From: Rikenellaceae bacterium
GTDB lineage: Bacteria > Bacteroidota > Bacteroidia > Bacteroidales > UBA932
Direction: 5' to 3'
Length of the DNA stretch: 57,818 nucleotides
Assembly (NCBI GenBank): GCA_022766385.1
Contig: JALEPJ010000035.1
Coordinates: forward strand, 1-57,818
Shown: piece after piece, positions 31,675 to 40,829 of the stretch
Layout of the letters: every line of letters starts with the position of its first letter
Numbering within the stretch: position 1 is the stretch's first letter
Notes under the pieces: generated by a model
What the model saw: only the letters and a program-made list of their open reading frames with translations
Told to the model about the DNA's origin: nothing
The model's database searches: none
Position numbers and translations under genes: made by a program

Positions 31675-32740
31675 TCTCCAATACCTTCAAAAGACTCTTT
31701 ACGAGGAATTCGGTGCAATTGACGAGCGCTCCGGGACATATGCCCAGACCGCTAAGCGCGGTCGTTGCCAGAGCCGAGACCATAATCGCAGTCGTCAGCG
31801 GCATTGCCAAAAGATTGCAGATGAGAAAGAAGCGCGGAAAGGTCCTGAAACGCATCCATACCAGCGGAGCAGTGAAGATCTGGCAGGAGATGCTCAATGA
31901 GGCCCCTGTCCAGATCCGGCGCAGGGGATTGAAGGCAGGCCCGTCATCGGGATAGAAACTCTCGAGCAGGGGATGAACGAGGAAGATACCGCACATAGCC
32001 AGATAGGAAAGCTGAAAGCCCAGTTCTGTGACCACCGTCGGTTTGAAGAGCAATTGTAACGTCAATGCTGTCAGCAGCACACGGAGCGGGTTCTTCTCCC
32101 TTTCGGGATCGCAGGCCGCTATTTCGCCCAGGCTGATGAAGAGCCAGGCGCGTACCGTCGAAGGATTGCCTCCACTCATCAGTGTAAAAAAGCCGGAAAA
32201 GCATACAATGGTCAGGCTCCGAAGCTTATGAGCGAGGGGAGAATTTCCGAATAACGATAATATTTTACTGATTACCATATAAATAATCCCAAGATGCAGC
32301 CCACTCAAGGCTAAGATATGTGAGGCTCCGCTCGCTCTGAACAGTTCGCTGACTCTTCTGTCCAGCCCGCTCCTGTCTCCGCTAAGAAGGGCCCGGAGCA
32401 ATGCATTGCAGACACTGTCGCTGAAGGGAATGCTGTCAATGGTCGCCTGAAGCGCGGAGGCGCAGCGCCCGAAGAAAGGATGCGGTCCGGAATGAAGGGG
32501 CATGCCGGAATACGAGAGGAAACAGAAGAAGCCAAGCAATAGGAAGGTCGGGGCAATGCTTCCTCTTCCGCTGTCGGCACGACATATGAGCAGCAGGCTC
32601 AATGCGCTCAGATACAATGATATAGCTGATACAATAAGATGAGTGTCCCCAAAGAAAGGAACGCTAGATAGAAAAGCCGCCAGGACAGTGCCCGCAGCAA
32701 AGGGTATGGAAACCACCTCGATATCTCCCGCCACAACCAT
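31658..32740 (-). CDS. short ComEC/Rec2-type membrane protein
   Basis: 360 aa. Contains only the competence domain: LLSGDRSGLDRRVSELFRAS and GASHILALSGLHLGII, then several membrane helices with SGGNPSTVRAWLF and TELGFQLSYLA. The N-terminal OB-type DUF4131 region is largely missing and the C-terminal metallo-beta-lactamase domain is absent, whereas full ComEC has 650-800 residues. It could be a minimal DNA-uptake channel or a degenerate one. The frame is intact. Confidence 0.85.
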   Translation of the reverse strand: MVVAGDIEVVSIPFAAGTVLAAFLSSVPFFGDTHLIVSAISLYLSALSLLLICRADSGRGSIAPTFLLLGFFCFLSYSGMPLHSGPHPFFGRCASALQATIDSIPFSDSVCNALLRALLSGDRSGLDRRVSELFRASGASHILALSGLHLGIIYMVISKILSLFGNSPLAHKLRSLTIVCFSGFFTLMSGGNPSTVRAWLFISLGEIAACDPEREKNPLRVLLTALTLQLLFKPTVVTELGFQLSYLAMCGIFLVHPLLESFYPDDGPAFNPLRRIWTGASLSISCQIFTAPLVWMRFRTFPRFFLICNLLAMPLTTAIMVSALATTALSGLGICPGALVNCTEFLVKSLLKVLEIICSM

Positions 32741-32749
32741 TTCACACCG

Positions 32750-32785
32750 TATTTTTGTAAAAGTACTTATAATTATTTAATTTTG
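32750..32785 (+). promoter_or_regulatory. two candidate -7 boxes of ackA
   Basis: TATTTTTG (32750-32757) and TAATTTTG (32778-32785) both match TAnnTTTG upstream of the ackA ATG at 32821. Two start points are possible; the second gives the more usual leader of about 30 nt. Confidence 0.5.
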
Positions 32786-32820
32786 CGCGGATAATCCGAA
32801 AATAACCAAATATTCATAAA

Positions 32821-34029
32821 ATGATCATTCTTGTAATCAATTGCGGTAGCTCTTCCATCAAGTATCAGCTTCTTGATATGAAGAGTGACGAAGTATACGA
32901 TCTTCTGGCCAAGGGTCTCGTTGAAAAGGTGGGACTTCCTATGGGATGCATAACCCATAAGCCTACAGGCAAGGACAAGATGTACAAGGAACTCAGTATT
33001 CCTGACCACAAAATAGGAATGCAGATTGTACTCGATGCTCTTGTGGATCCGGAGTATGGTGTGCTTAAGTCTTTCGATGATATCGAGGCCATAGGCCATA
33101 GAGTAGTCCAGGGCGCAGACTTCTTCTCAGGCAGCGCCATTGTCAATGAGGATGTTATTTCCAAGATTGAAATCTGCTGTGACTACGCACCTCTCCACAA
33201 TCCTGCCCATCTCCTTGGAATCAGGGCTTGTCAGCACGTTCTTCCGTCTGTGCCTCAGGTAGTTACCTTCGATACAGCTTATCATCAGACTATGCCTGAC
33301 TATGCCTATATGTATGCTCTCCCTTATGAGTATTACGAGAAGTATCGCGTGCGCAGATACGGAGCTCACGGCACCTCACACCAGTTTGTAGCAGACAAGG
33401 GAGCAAAGTTCGTCGGACTTGATTTGAACAACTCGAAGATTATCACCTGTCATATCGGAAACGGCAGCTCCATCTCTGCCATAGTGAACGGAAAGGTAGT
33501 CGATACATCAATGGGCTTTACCCCGCTCGAGGGAATGATTATGGGTACGCGTTGCGGCAATATCGATCCTAACGTTGTTACCTATATAATGAAGAAGGAG
33601 AACCTCACTCCTGACGAGATGACCACTATTATGAACAAGAAGAGCGGTTTCCTCGGAGTGTCAGGCGTTTCTTCAGATGCCCGTGACATCGATACGGCAG
33701 CCAACGAGGGCAATTACAGAGCCAAGCTCGTTTTCAAGAAGCTTTCATACGACATCATCAAGATTATTGGCTCATACATAGCCGTTATGGACGGTGTCGA
33801 TGCCATCTTCTTCACAGCCGGTATCGGTGAGAACAATGTACGCCTCCGCCGTCGCGTCTGTGAGAACTTCTCATATATGGGACTCAAGTTTGATTATGAG
33901 GCAAATGTGGCCCAAGGAGTTGACACCCTGCTTTCTTGTCCTGACTCAAAGGTGAAAGTGGCCCTGATTACTACCGACGAGGAGCTGGTGATTGCCCGCG
34001 ACACTATGCATCTCGTTCTCGGTGAGTAA
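32821..34029 (+). CDS. ackA: acetate kinase
   Basis: 402 aa. Converts acetyl phosphate and ADP to acetate and ATP in fermentation. Family blocks: NCGSSSIKYQLL (phosphate 1), IGHRVVQGADFF, VTFDTAYHQTMPDYA, HGTSHQFVA, CHIGNGSSISAI and FFTAGIGENNVRLR. A phosphotransacetylase gene, often adjacent in Bacteroidetes, is not in this window. It ends one base before the convergent serine hydrolase gene. Confidence 0.97.
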   Translation: MIILVINCGSSSIKYQLLDMKSDEVYDLLAKGLVEKVGLPMGCITHKPTGKDKMYKELSIPDHKIGMQIVLDALVDPEYGVLKSFDDIEAIGHRVVQGADFFSGSAIVNEDVISKIEICCDYAPLHNPAHLLGIRACQHVLPSVPQVVTFDTAYHQTMPDYAYMYALPYEYYEKYRVRRYGAHGTSHQFVADKGAKFVGLDLNNSKIITCHIGNGSSISAIVNGKVVDTSMGFTPLEGMIMGTRCGNIDPNVVTYIMKKENLTPDEMTTIMNKKSGFLGVSGVSSDARDIDTAANEGNYRAKLVFKKLSYDIIKIIGSYIAVMDGVDAIFFTAGIGENNVRLRRRVCENFSYMGLKFDYEANVAQGVDTLLSCPDSKVKVALITTDEELVIARDTMHLVLGE

Positions 34030-34030
34030 G

Positions 34031-35314
34031 TTATTCGCTCTCGTAGAAGAAATCCCTGTGCGGCAGCACGGCCGAGTATTTCGCTCTGCACTTCTTCATT
34101 AGTTCGGTAGTGTAGCGCGAGAATTGCGGACCCTTCCAAGTGCTGGTATTGGTAATCAATATCCAGCACTCCCCGTCAGGGAACTGCTTTACCAGGGCAC
34201 TGGTTCCTGAAAATGTGCCTGTACGTGTCCATTCTCCGTCAGGCTTAGTATCATTCCAGCCAAGGGAATAGGTATTTTCATCGAAGTATTCCGTCATCTG
34301 TCTCACGCTTTCAGCACTGATGATGTCGGGTACTTCGTTGCGTCCGTCTATCGAGGCAACGAATCTCGCGAGTTCAGGGGTTGATGCTACCCAGGCGCCG
34401 GCTCCGGAGAGCGCTCTGATGTCATTGCCACCATAGCAGCGGACTACCATTTTGCCACTGTTGTTATATTCCTGCACCGGCTCGTCATTGTCCTGGACAT
34501 AGTAGCGGGTCTCATTGTCATAGCGCTGGTGGTAATAATTATTGGCAATCCTGAAATCCGTGCAAGCTGCAGGCTTGAGAACATTTTCCTGCATCCAGTC
34601 CTCGTATTTTTCCCCGGTCAGCTTTTCTATTACCATTGACAGAAGCAGATAGCCGAAGTTCGAATAGTACTGGGATGTGCCCGGCTCGAACTGCAGCCTT
34701 CTCTTTAGCTGAATCTTTACCAGGGTCTCATTGTCCGGAGGGGTGTCGAGACGGTTCTGGAGCATTATGGTTCTGGTCGAGAACATAGGGTCCCCGGCTC
34801 TGGTGGTAAAGCCTCCCTTGTGTCTCAAGAGGTCCTCTACGCTGATTTTGAAATAATTCTTATCCTTGATAATTTCAGTGTAGGTGCTGTCATTCAGTAT
34901 GCCTTCAGGACCGAACACCTTGTCTGAGAGGGAAAGCCTGCCCTGTTCCTGGAGAACCATTATTCCAGTGGCAGTGATAAGTTTGGAAACCGAGGCCATT
35001 CTCAATATGGTTCCGGGAGTCATTTCTCTTTTTTTTGCCTCATCCGCCCAGCCATAGCCCTTGGCATACACCAGGGAGTCGTTTCTCATAATCGAAAGTG
35101 ACAGACCCTGAAGATTCCATTGCTGCATAAAGAGCCTGATGTTCTTGTCCATCCCGGCCAGATCCGAGCTGTCAGACATCTCGTTGGTGAGTGTCTTGTT
35201 CAAGTCTCGGGGTATCCTCTCCGCTTCTGTTTCGGAATGGTGGCATGAAACGGATAATGTGAGTATGAGTCCCAAGCTGAGGACTGCGCTGAGAGAGGCT
35301 GTTGAGAACTTCAT
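34031..35314 (-). CDS. serine hydrolase lipoprotein (beta-lactamase/PBP4-like fold)
   Basis: 427 aa with a lipoprotein signal (LTLSVSC). The SxxK motif is in RMASVSKLITATG and the YxN motif in YYSNFGYLLL. These define the class C beta-lactamase-related family, which includes esterases, D-Ala peptidases and lactonases. Nothing marks it as a resistance enzyme. It is the last gene of the six-gene minus operon starting at nrnA, 3 bp after the Cmk-like gene. Confidence 0.85.
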   Translation of the reverse strand: MKFSTASLSAVLSLGLILTLSVSCHHSETEAERIPRDLNKTLTNEMSDSSDLAGMDKNIRLFMQQWNLQGLSLSIMRNDSLVYAKGYGWADEAKKREMTPGTILRMASVSKLITATGIMVLQEQGRLSLSDKVFGPEGILNDSTYTEIIKDKNYFKISVEDLLRHKGGFTTRAGDPMFSTRTIMLQNRLDTPPDNETLVKIQLKRRLQFEPGTSQYYSNFGYLLLSMVIEKLTGEKYEDWMQENVLKPAACTDFRIANNYYHQRYDNETRYYVQDNDEPVQEYNNSGKMVVRCYGGNDIRALSGAGAWVASTPELARFVASIDGRNEVPDIISAESVRQMTEYFDENTYSLGWNDTKPDGEWTRTGTFSGTSALVKQFPDGECWILITNTSTWKGPQFSRYTTELMKKCRAKYSAVLPHRDFFYESE

Positions 35315-35317
35315 AGG

Positions 35318-35896
35318 CTAAATCATCCCCTTTTTCTTTGCGAAGTCAATAATGAAATCAGCTGTTCCTTCAATTCCCAGTATGGATGAGTCAATGCAAA
35401 GGTCATAGTTCGAAGCCATACCCCAATTGCCGAAGGTGACATAGTTGTAGAAAGCCTCACGCCTCCTGTCCTTTTTGGCAATGAGAGCTTCCGCTGCTTC
35501 TCTACTGATGCTCCTGCGCTCCGAAATGCGTTTCGCCCTCACTTCAAGAGGCGAGGTGATGAAAACGTCGAGACAGTCCATATCTCTCAGGATGTAGTCA
35601 GAAGCTCTTCCGACAAAAATAGCTGAGCCCTGCTCGGCGATATTGCGTATTGCATCGCTCTGAATCTGGAAGAAGCTGTTGTTGCTTATGAAGCTGTTGT
35701 TGAAGCCAAGCTTGAAGAAATTGGTATCTTCGTCACTGGTGGTGAGAAAATCCTTGCTGAAGCCGCTTTTCTTTGCGGCCTCTGTAATGAGTTCGGTATC
35801 ATAGACAGCCACACCGAGCTTTTGTCCGAGTATTTCGGCGGTGTTCTTTCCGCCGCTTCCGAACTGGCGGCCGATATTGATTATGATCTTTTTCAT
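35318..35896 (-). CDS. cytidylate-kinase-like protein
   Basis: 192 aa. The P-loop is INIGRQFGSGGKN, with the GRxFGSGG form of the cytidylate-kinase-like family rather than canonical Cmk. FVGRASDYIL and RSISREAAEALIAKKDRRRE follow. Probably a nucleoside monophosphate kinase of unproven specificity. It lies between the MATE pump (6 bp) and the serine hydrolase (3 bp). Confidence 0.85.
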   Translation of the reverse strand: MKKIIINIGRQFGSGGKNTAEILGQKLGVAVYDTELITEAAKKSGFSKDFLTTSDEDTNFFKLGFNNSFISNNSFFQIQSDAIRNIAEQGSAIFVGRASDYILRDMDCLDVFITSPLEVRAKRISERRSISREAAEALIAKKDRRREAFYNYVTFGNWGMASNYDLCIDSSILGIEGTADFIIDFAKKKGMI

Positions 35897-35902
35897 TTCA
35901 GA

Positions 35903-37303
35903 TTAGGATTTAATGGAACTTCCGAGTATTGACGGGTCGTCTCCGTCCTTCAGCCTGTCGAATTTTTTGAACAGTCTGATTACAAATAATGCACAAAGCA
36001 GGGTGGAGATAGAGTCCGCTATCGGGAAGCTGAACCAGACCCCGTTCTGTCCCAATGCGAGAGGCAGCAGGTATACGAGAGGGACGAGGAAGAGCAATTG
36101 TCGGCTGAGGGACAGGAAGATGGATATCCTTACCATACCCAGACACTGGAAGAAATTGCCCGAAACCATATTGAAACCCACTATCAATACGACAAAGTTC
36201 ATTATCCGCAATCCCTTCATAGACATTGACTTAAGCTCCGGGTCGGAGGTGAAGATTCCTACAGCAGGTCCGGAAAGGAATACTGAGACTCCCCAGCATA
36301 TCAGAGTGATGAGGCTCGCCCATTTCACTGACAGCCAATATACTTCGCGGACGCGGGAATATTGCCTCGCACCGTAATTATATCCTGCGATAGGCTGCAG
36401 ACCCTGGGTCAGACCCATCACTATCATCAAGAAGATGAAGGTGAGTCTGTTGTCAATTCCGTAGGCTCCTATTGCAAGGTCTCCTCCGTACTTGCGCAGC
36501 TGCTGGTTGATGAATAGGGATACTATGCAAGCGGCGCTGTTCATAAGGAAAGGTCCCAGACCTATCGCCATAGACTGTTTGGCTACTCTCCAGTCGAGCT
36601 GGAACAGAGGTTTGTCGAAATGGACGAAGCGCTTTTTGTCAAGGAAGAACTTGAACGTGTAGCAGAGAGCCATGAACTGGCATAGGACGGTCGCGAGCGC
36701 TGCTCCCCTGATTCCGAGTCCGAAGCCGAAGATGAATATAGGGTCGAGGATGGCGTTCGTCGTCACAGTGAAGAGGGTCAGTCCCATTGCGACTTTCGGG
36801 CTGCCGGTTGCTCGTATGATGCCGTTGAATCCGAAATACAGATGCGTTATTACATTGCCGACAAGAATGATGGTCATATACGACTTGGCGAACGGCATTG
36901 TGTTCTCGCTGGCGCCGAAGAAGTAGAGAATAGGCTCGAGGAAGCACAGAGTCAATATGGTGAAAAGGATTCCTATGAGCGTATTCAGAGTGAGGATGTT
37001 GGATAGAACCTTGTTGGCCTGCTTGTAGTTCTTCTGGCCGAGGAGGACTGACATCATTGTCATTGCTCCCACTCCTACCAGAGTACCCAATGCGGTGGAT
37101 AGGTTCATCAAGGGAAAGGTGACAGCGAGCCCGGAGATGGCGTATGAGCCCACATCCTTGAGGTGTCCGATGTAGACGCTGTCAATCATATTATATAAAG
37201 ATGACGCAGTCTGGGCTATAATACCCGGAACTGCGTACATCTTCAGAAGCTTGCCTATTTTTTCATTTCCCAGCTCGGTCGGAGCTGTTCCTGTTACTGC
37301 CAT
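35903..37303 (-). CDS. MATE-family efflux transporter
   Basis: 466 aa, 12 predicted membrane helices in two halves. The N-terminus IGKLLKMYAVPGIIAQTASS and GLTQGLQPIAGYNYGARQY are typical MATE blocks. It exports organic cations or drugs with Na+ or H+. It is the fourth gene of the nrnA operon. The substrate cannot be inferred. Confidence 0.92.
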   Translation of the reverse strand: MAVTGTAPTELGNEKIGKLLKMYAVPGIIAQTASSLYNMIDSVYIGHLKDVGSYAISGLAVTFPLMNLSTALGTLVGVGAMTMMSVLLGQKNYKQANKVLSNILTLNTLIGILFTILTLCFLEPILYFFGASENTMPFAKSYMTIILVGNVITHLYFGFNGIIRATGSPKVAMGLTLFTVTTNAILDPIFIFGFGLGIRGAALATVLCQFMALCYTFKFFLDKKRFVHFDKPLFQLDWRVAKQSMAIGLGPFLMNSAACIVSLFINQQLRKYGGDLAIGAYGIDNRLTFIFLMIVMGLTQGLQPIAGYNYGARQYSRVREVYWLSVKWASLITLICWGVSVFLSGPAVGIFTSDPELKSMSMKGLRIMNFVVLIVGFNMVSGNFFQCLGMVRISIFLSLSRQLLFLVPLVYLLPLALGQNGVWFSFPIADSISTLLCALFVIRLFKKFDRLKDGDDPSILGSSIKS

Positions 37304-37349
37304 TTGTTCGATTTTTGCTTTGTACTACTAACTAACTTGAAAATTGCTT

Positions 37350-38375
37350 CTATTTGAGGCCTATCATTTCGAGGTCGAAGCGGAGAGGGGAGAAAGCAGG
37401 AATGTTGGAAGAGGCCTGGTCCTTGTATCCCATATTGGAATAGAAGATGGCTATGCCCTTTTCACCCTTCTTCATCTTGCCCAAGGCTCTGGCGAAGCCC
37501 TCAATAACATCGGAATTTGATGAACCTGAGCTCATTGAGACATCGTTGTATCCGTTGTCATTGTTTTCGGAGATATTGATGACCATAGGTTCGTAGCTCT
37601 TGGATGCGCTGTAAATGCCGTGGTCCTTGGCGATTTTCTCATCGGTGGTGTCGAAGACTTTTCCGTTGAGGAGGCTGCCGGTGTAGTTGATGTTGAGCTC
37701 AACTCCGGTGCCGAGCGTGGTCGTGTCCTCCGGAGCTTGGGTCTGGATATAGTAAAATCCGTAAACGAGGGAATCAGCCGGCATGTGGAGGCGGGTCATA
37801 TAGCGCTCGATGGAATCAATCTGCCACTTGGCAATGTCTGTAATCCCGTCTCTGAGCTTTATGTTGTAAATTACGTTTTCACCGCTTTCTTTCTTGAGGT
37901 AGTCTTCCTCCTTGTCATAGCGGCTGCTGCAGGTAAGCCATCCCGGAATGACCGCAGTTCTCTCTCCGCCTACCTTCATTGTGCTGAGCATAGCTTCGAG
38001 TCCAGCGTTCACGCTTGAGTAACTTCTGCTTATGACTTCCGGACCGTAGTAATAAGAATCGCTGTAACTGCCCAGCTGTTTAGCAGTTTCAGGGTTTGTC
38101 GTGGATGTGATGTTCCCGTTGAGGTCCTTGATTTCGTAATCGATATAGATATAAGGGCAATCCGCCACTCCCGGGAGGTAACCCATATTGCCCGGAGTGT
38201 CCTGAATGATGTAGATACCGGGGAAGGTCTTCTCTACATTTGGATAATGTACGGATATCCAGGCATCGAAATATCTCTTGGCTGAGTCGTTCAATCCACT
38301 GGGCGTAGACTTGGCACAGCTGCCGCAGAGCAGTGCTGCCGTAAGTCCTGCAAGGATGATTCTGGTGCTTTTCAT
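37350..38375 (-). CDS. FKBP-type peptidyl-prolyl isomerase lipoprotein
   Basis: 341 aa with a lipobox (LLCGSC). Two FKBP-like segments: a divergent first one (about 75-180) and a clearer second one with VELNINYTGSLLNGKVFD and IEGFARALGKMKKGEKG followed by FYSNMGY. A periplasmic folding helper is likely. It is followed 46 bp later by the MATE gene and preceded by a second FKBP-like lipoprotein. Confidence 0.85.
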   Translation of the reverse strand: MKSTRIILAGLTAALLCGSCAKSTPSGLNDSAKRYFDAWISVHYPNVEKTFPGIYIIQDTPGNMGYLPGVADCPYIYIDYEIKDLNGNITSTTNPETAKQLGSYSDSYYYGPEVISRSYSSVNAGLEAMLSTMKVGGERTAVIPGWLTCSSRYDKEEDYLKKESGENVIYNIKLRDGITDIAKWQIDSIERYMTRLHMPADSLVYGFYYIQTQAPEDTTTLGTGVELNINYTGSLLNGKVFDTTDEKIAKDHGIYSASKSYEPMVINISENNDNGYNDVSMSSGSSNSDVIEGFARALGKMKKGEKGIAIFYSNMGYKDQASSNIPAFSPLRFDLEMIGLK

Positions 38376-38397
38376 ATTATTGATGTTTTCTATTCTA

Positions 38398-38955
38398 TCA
38401 GTTTTCTATCGTTTCTACCCAAACGTGGTAAGCCAGGGGTGCATTTGCAGGAATCGTGCCGACCTTGCTTTTTCCGAAGGCGTATTTTCCGGAAAAGAGA
38501 ATCCAGCATTCTTCACCCTGCCGGACTCCTTCCAGACCGTTTCTCAGACCGGTCAGAATGTCCTTGTCGGAAAGTTGTATTTCGAGGGCGCTGTATTCCT
38601 TGTCAGTGAGTTCCCATCCGGCCGTTGTGGCAATGTCACTGGAGTTCGTCGTCACAAGTGTGTTTGTGGATGCAGAACCGGAACTGAAGTCGTACAGGGC
38701 ATAGCGTATTACTGCCTTGCCCCTGGCTGTCACTTCCACGCCTTCGCCCTCCGCAAGGGTGATTCTGGTGGAGCCTCCCTGATGGAAAACCCTGCAGTCA
38801 GGATTCCGGCTTTGAAGTGACTTGACAAAGCTCTCGATGAGTTTTTCCTGCTTTCCATATTCCTGCTCCCGCAATTCCTTGGTGCAGGAGCTGCTCAGGA
38901 TGACCAGAAACAGCCCCGCCATCAATGCTTTATATATGTTTTTGAGCTTTCTCAT
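38398..38955 (-). CDS. FKBP-like lipoprotein
   Basis: 185 aa with a lipobox (VILSSSC). The C-terminal half follows the FKBP outline: VTARGKAVIRYALYDF, LTGLRNGLEGVRQGEECWIL and PANAPLAYHVWVETI. Several active-site aromatic positions are unclear, so activity is uncertain. I start at the ATG at 38953-38955, 7 bp after the nrnA stop; a longer frame overlaps nrnA. Confidence 0.78.
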   Translation of the reverse strand: MRKLKNIYKALMAGLFLVILSSSCTKELREQEYGKQEKLIESFVKSLQSRNPDCRVFHQGGSTRITLAEGEGVEVTARGKAVIRYALYDFSSGSASTNTLVTTNSSDIATTAGWELTDKEYSALEIQLSDKDILTGLRNGLEGVRQGEECWILFSGKYAFGKSKVGTIPANAPLAYHVWVETIEN

Positions 38956-38962
38956 ATCTGTC

Positions 38963-40015
38963 TCAACTGTTCTTGTAGAAATCTTCAATCGCCTTTTCTA
39001 TGTATTCCGGAGCCTTTGATGCTTCCGCAATGTCCCCCGGGATATAGAGCCTTCCGCCCGATGCCTGTTCGTGTCCGCCTCCGTTGAAATATCGGGTGGC
39101 GCAAGCATTGGCCGAAGTTCCCTTTTTCGACCTGATCGAAACCCTGAAACGCTCGCCGTCCTCTTTGAGGAAGATGCTCATTTTTACCTTTCCGATGGCG
39201 AGAGGCATATTGACATAGCCCTCCAGCTCACCGTCGTGAATATCGTAGCGTCTCTGTTCTTCCGCTGTCAGCACGGTGTAAGCCACTCCTTGTGGCAATA
39301 TTTTCATTTTCCCGAGCAGATATCCTATCAGCCTGAGCCTGTTCTCACGGTAGCAGTTGTATATACGCTCTATTATGGCGTTTCTGTCGACTCCTGCGGC
39401 CAGCAGCCGGGAAGCCATCTCCAGAGTGCCCGGATAAACTGAATTCGCGAAATTGTTGGTGTCTGTGGTCATACCGGTCATCAGAGCTTCGAGGGCGTGC
39501 ATGGACAGGACGGAACAGTCGTCGTGGACGTCAGGCATTGCCATAAGAACCCGATACAAAAGCTCTGACGCAGATGAAATTTCGCATTCCGAGAAGCAGA
39601 GCGCGAATTGTTCCTCCTGAGGATGGAGGTGATGGTCAATCAGCACTTTCTCGGCATTTGATGCGAGCAATGCCGGAGCGACACTTTCCGTCCTTTCGAA
39701 GCCGTTGCAATCCAGGCAGAACACCAGATCGCTGCCCGCAATCCATCCGTCGGCTGCGTCAGGATTCTCTGAACGGCAGATGATATGCTCTCTGTCATCA
39801 GCATCGGGTAGGAAGTCCAGAGTCTCCGAGCAAGCATCGGGAATGACTATGCAGCACTCCTTGTTCCATCCTGTTTTAAGATAGCTTCTTAGGGCAATGG
39901 TGCTTCCCATAGCGTCTCCGTCAGGATGGACGTGAGTGACCACCGCGATGCGGGTGGCAGTCCTTATCATTCTCTCCAGAATAATTATTTTCTCGGTAGA
40001 GATAGCCAAGCTCAT
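38963..40015 (-). CDS. nrnA: DHH/DHHA1 phosphoesterase, NrnA-like
   Basis: 350 aa. Hydrolyses short oligoribonucleotides and/or 3'-phosphoadenosine 5'-phosphate. Metal motifs: THVHPDGDAMGST, FCLDCNGFE and VLIDHHLH (DHH). The DHHA1 part has SIRSKKGTSANACATRYFNGGGHEQASGG. It heads the six-gene minus operon down to 34031 and has its own promoter box. Confidence 0.92.
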   Translation of the reverse strand: MSLAISTEKIIILERMIRTATRIAVVTHVHPDGDAMGSTIALRSYLKTGWNKECCIVIPDACSETLDFLPDADDREHIICRSENPDAADGWIAGSDLVFCLDCNGFERTESVAPALLASNAEKVLIDHHLHPQEEQFALCFSECEISSASELLYRVLMAMPDVHDDCSVLSMHALEALMTGMTTDTNNFANSVYPGTLEMASRLLAAGVDRNAIIERIYNCYRENRLRLIGYLLGKMKILPQGVAYTVLTAEEQRRYDIHDGELEGYVNMPLAIGKVKMSIFLKEDGERFRVSIRSKKGTSANACATRYFNGGGHEQASGGRLYIPGDIAEASKAPEYIEKAIEDFYKNS

Positions 40016-40035
40016 AACACTTCCATTTTCGAGTG

Positions 40036-40043
40036 CAAATTTA
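40036..40043 (-). promoter_or_regulatory. -7 box of the nrnA operon
   Basis: TAAATTTG on the minus strand matches TAnnTTTG, 20 nt before the nrnA start. Confidence 0.6.
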
Positions 40044-40076
40044 CAAAGAATAATTGCAATTCATAAATTGATTTTA

Positions 40077-40084
40077 TAACTTTG
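40077..40084 (+). promoter_or_regulatory. -7 box of the 40132 operon
   Basis: TAACTTTG matches TAnnTTTG, 47 nt before the ATG at 40132 and divergent from the nrnA promoter. Confidence 0.6.
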
Positions 40085-40131
40085 TCCCTCGTATCGTGCA
40101 CCATTGGATAATAATATAAAAACCAAAAATA

Positions 40132-40824
40132 ATGAACAAGATTATCAGAAACATCGTTTGTGTTCTTCTCTTCTTCGTATGCTGCGGTCTCGTGTATGCC
40201 ATCTATTCCAGCATCATGCAGCCGGTGAACTTCAACAAGGAGAAAGACTATCGTGAGGAGATTGCCGTTCAGCGTCTCAAGGACATCCGTACACTTCAGG
40301 TCGCATACAAGGGCGTTCATAACAGGTTCGTATCCACTGTTGACTCTCTCAAGGAGTTCTATAACAATGGTGAAATGTCGATTATCATGCAGGTCGGCTC
40401 AAACGATGACTCAGTAGCTGTTGCACATACCGAGGCTATTAAGAAGGCCAACAGGAAGATTACTTCTGCAGACCTTCTCAAGCTTTATCAGTCAGGTGAC
40501 AAGAATCTCGTATTCTCAGTTGAGACCAAGGTTCCTGTACGGGACACTCTCTTCAACGGCCGCAATGATTTCTGCATCGATTCTCTCAAATACATTCCGT
40601 TCTCAGGCAAGCAGCCGGTTGAGATGGAGGCTATCATTAAGCAGGTTTCAGGTGTGCCTGTGCCTCTCTTCGAGGCTAAGATGCCTTATAAAAAGCTTCT
40701 CAAGGGTCTTGACAACCAGCTTAGAATCAACCTCGATGCTGAGAGAAGGAACCAGAACAAGTATGAGGGTCTTCAGGTCGGCAGCATCTCAGCACCTAAC
40801 AACAACGCAGGTAACTGGGAGTAG
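40132..40824 (+). CDS. single-pass membrane protein of unknown function
   Basis: 230 aa. One transmembrane helix (about 7-25), then a soluble periplasmic or cytoplasmic part rich in charged helices, with conserved-looking stretches RLKDIRTLQVAYKGVHNRF and NRKITSADLLKLY. The C-terminus is Asn-rich. I recognise it only as a conserved Bacteroidales hypothetical protein. It is followed 5 bp later by DUF3822 and then rsmD. The helix plus a following alpha region recalls pseudopilins, but no prepilin cleavage motif is visible. Confidence 0.75.
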   Translation: MNKIIRNIVCVLLFFVCCGLVYAIYSSIMQPVNFNKEKDYREEIAVQRLKDIRTLQVAYKGVHNRFVSTVDSLKEFYNNGEMSIIMQVGSNDDSVAVAHTEAIKKANRKITSADLLKLYQSGDKNLVFSVETKVPVRDTLFNGRNDFCIDSLKYIPFSGKQPVEMEAIIKQVSGVPVPLFEAKMPYKKLLKGLDNQLRINLDAERRNQNKYEGLQVGSISAPNNNAGNWE

Positions 40825-40829
40825 TCCAA

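Noticed and set aside
34031..35314. Serine hydrolase as an acquired beta-lactamase
   Set aside because: Lipoprotein signal, housekeeping operon and generic SxxK/YxN motifs fit the broad PBP4-like esterase family; nothing indicates antibiotic hydrolysis or transfer.
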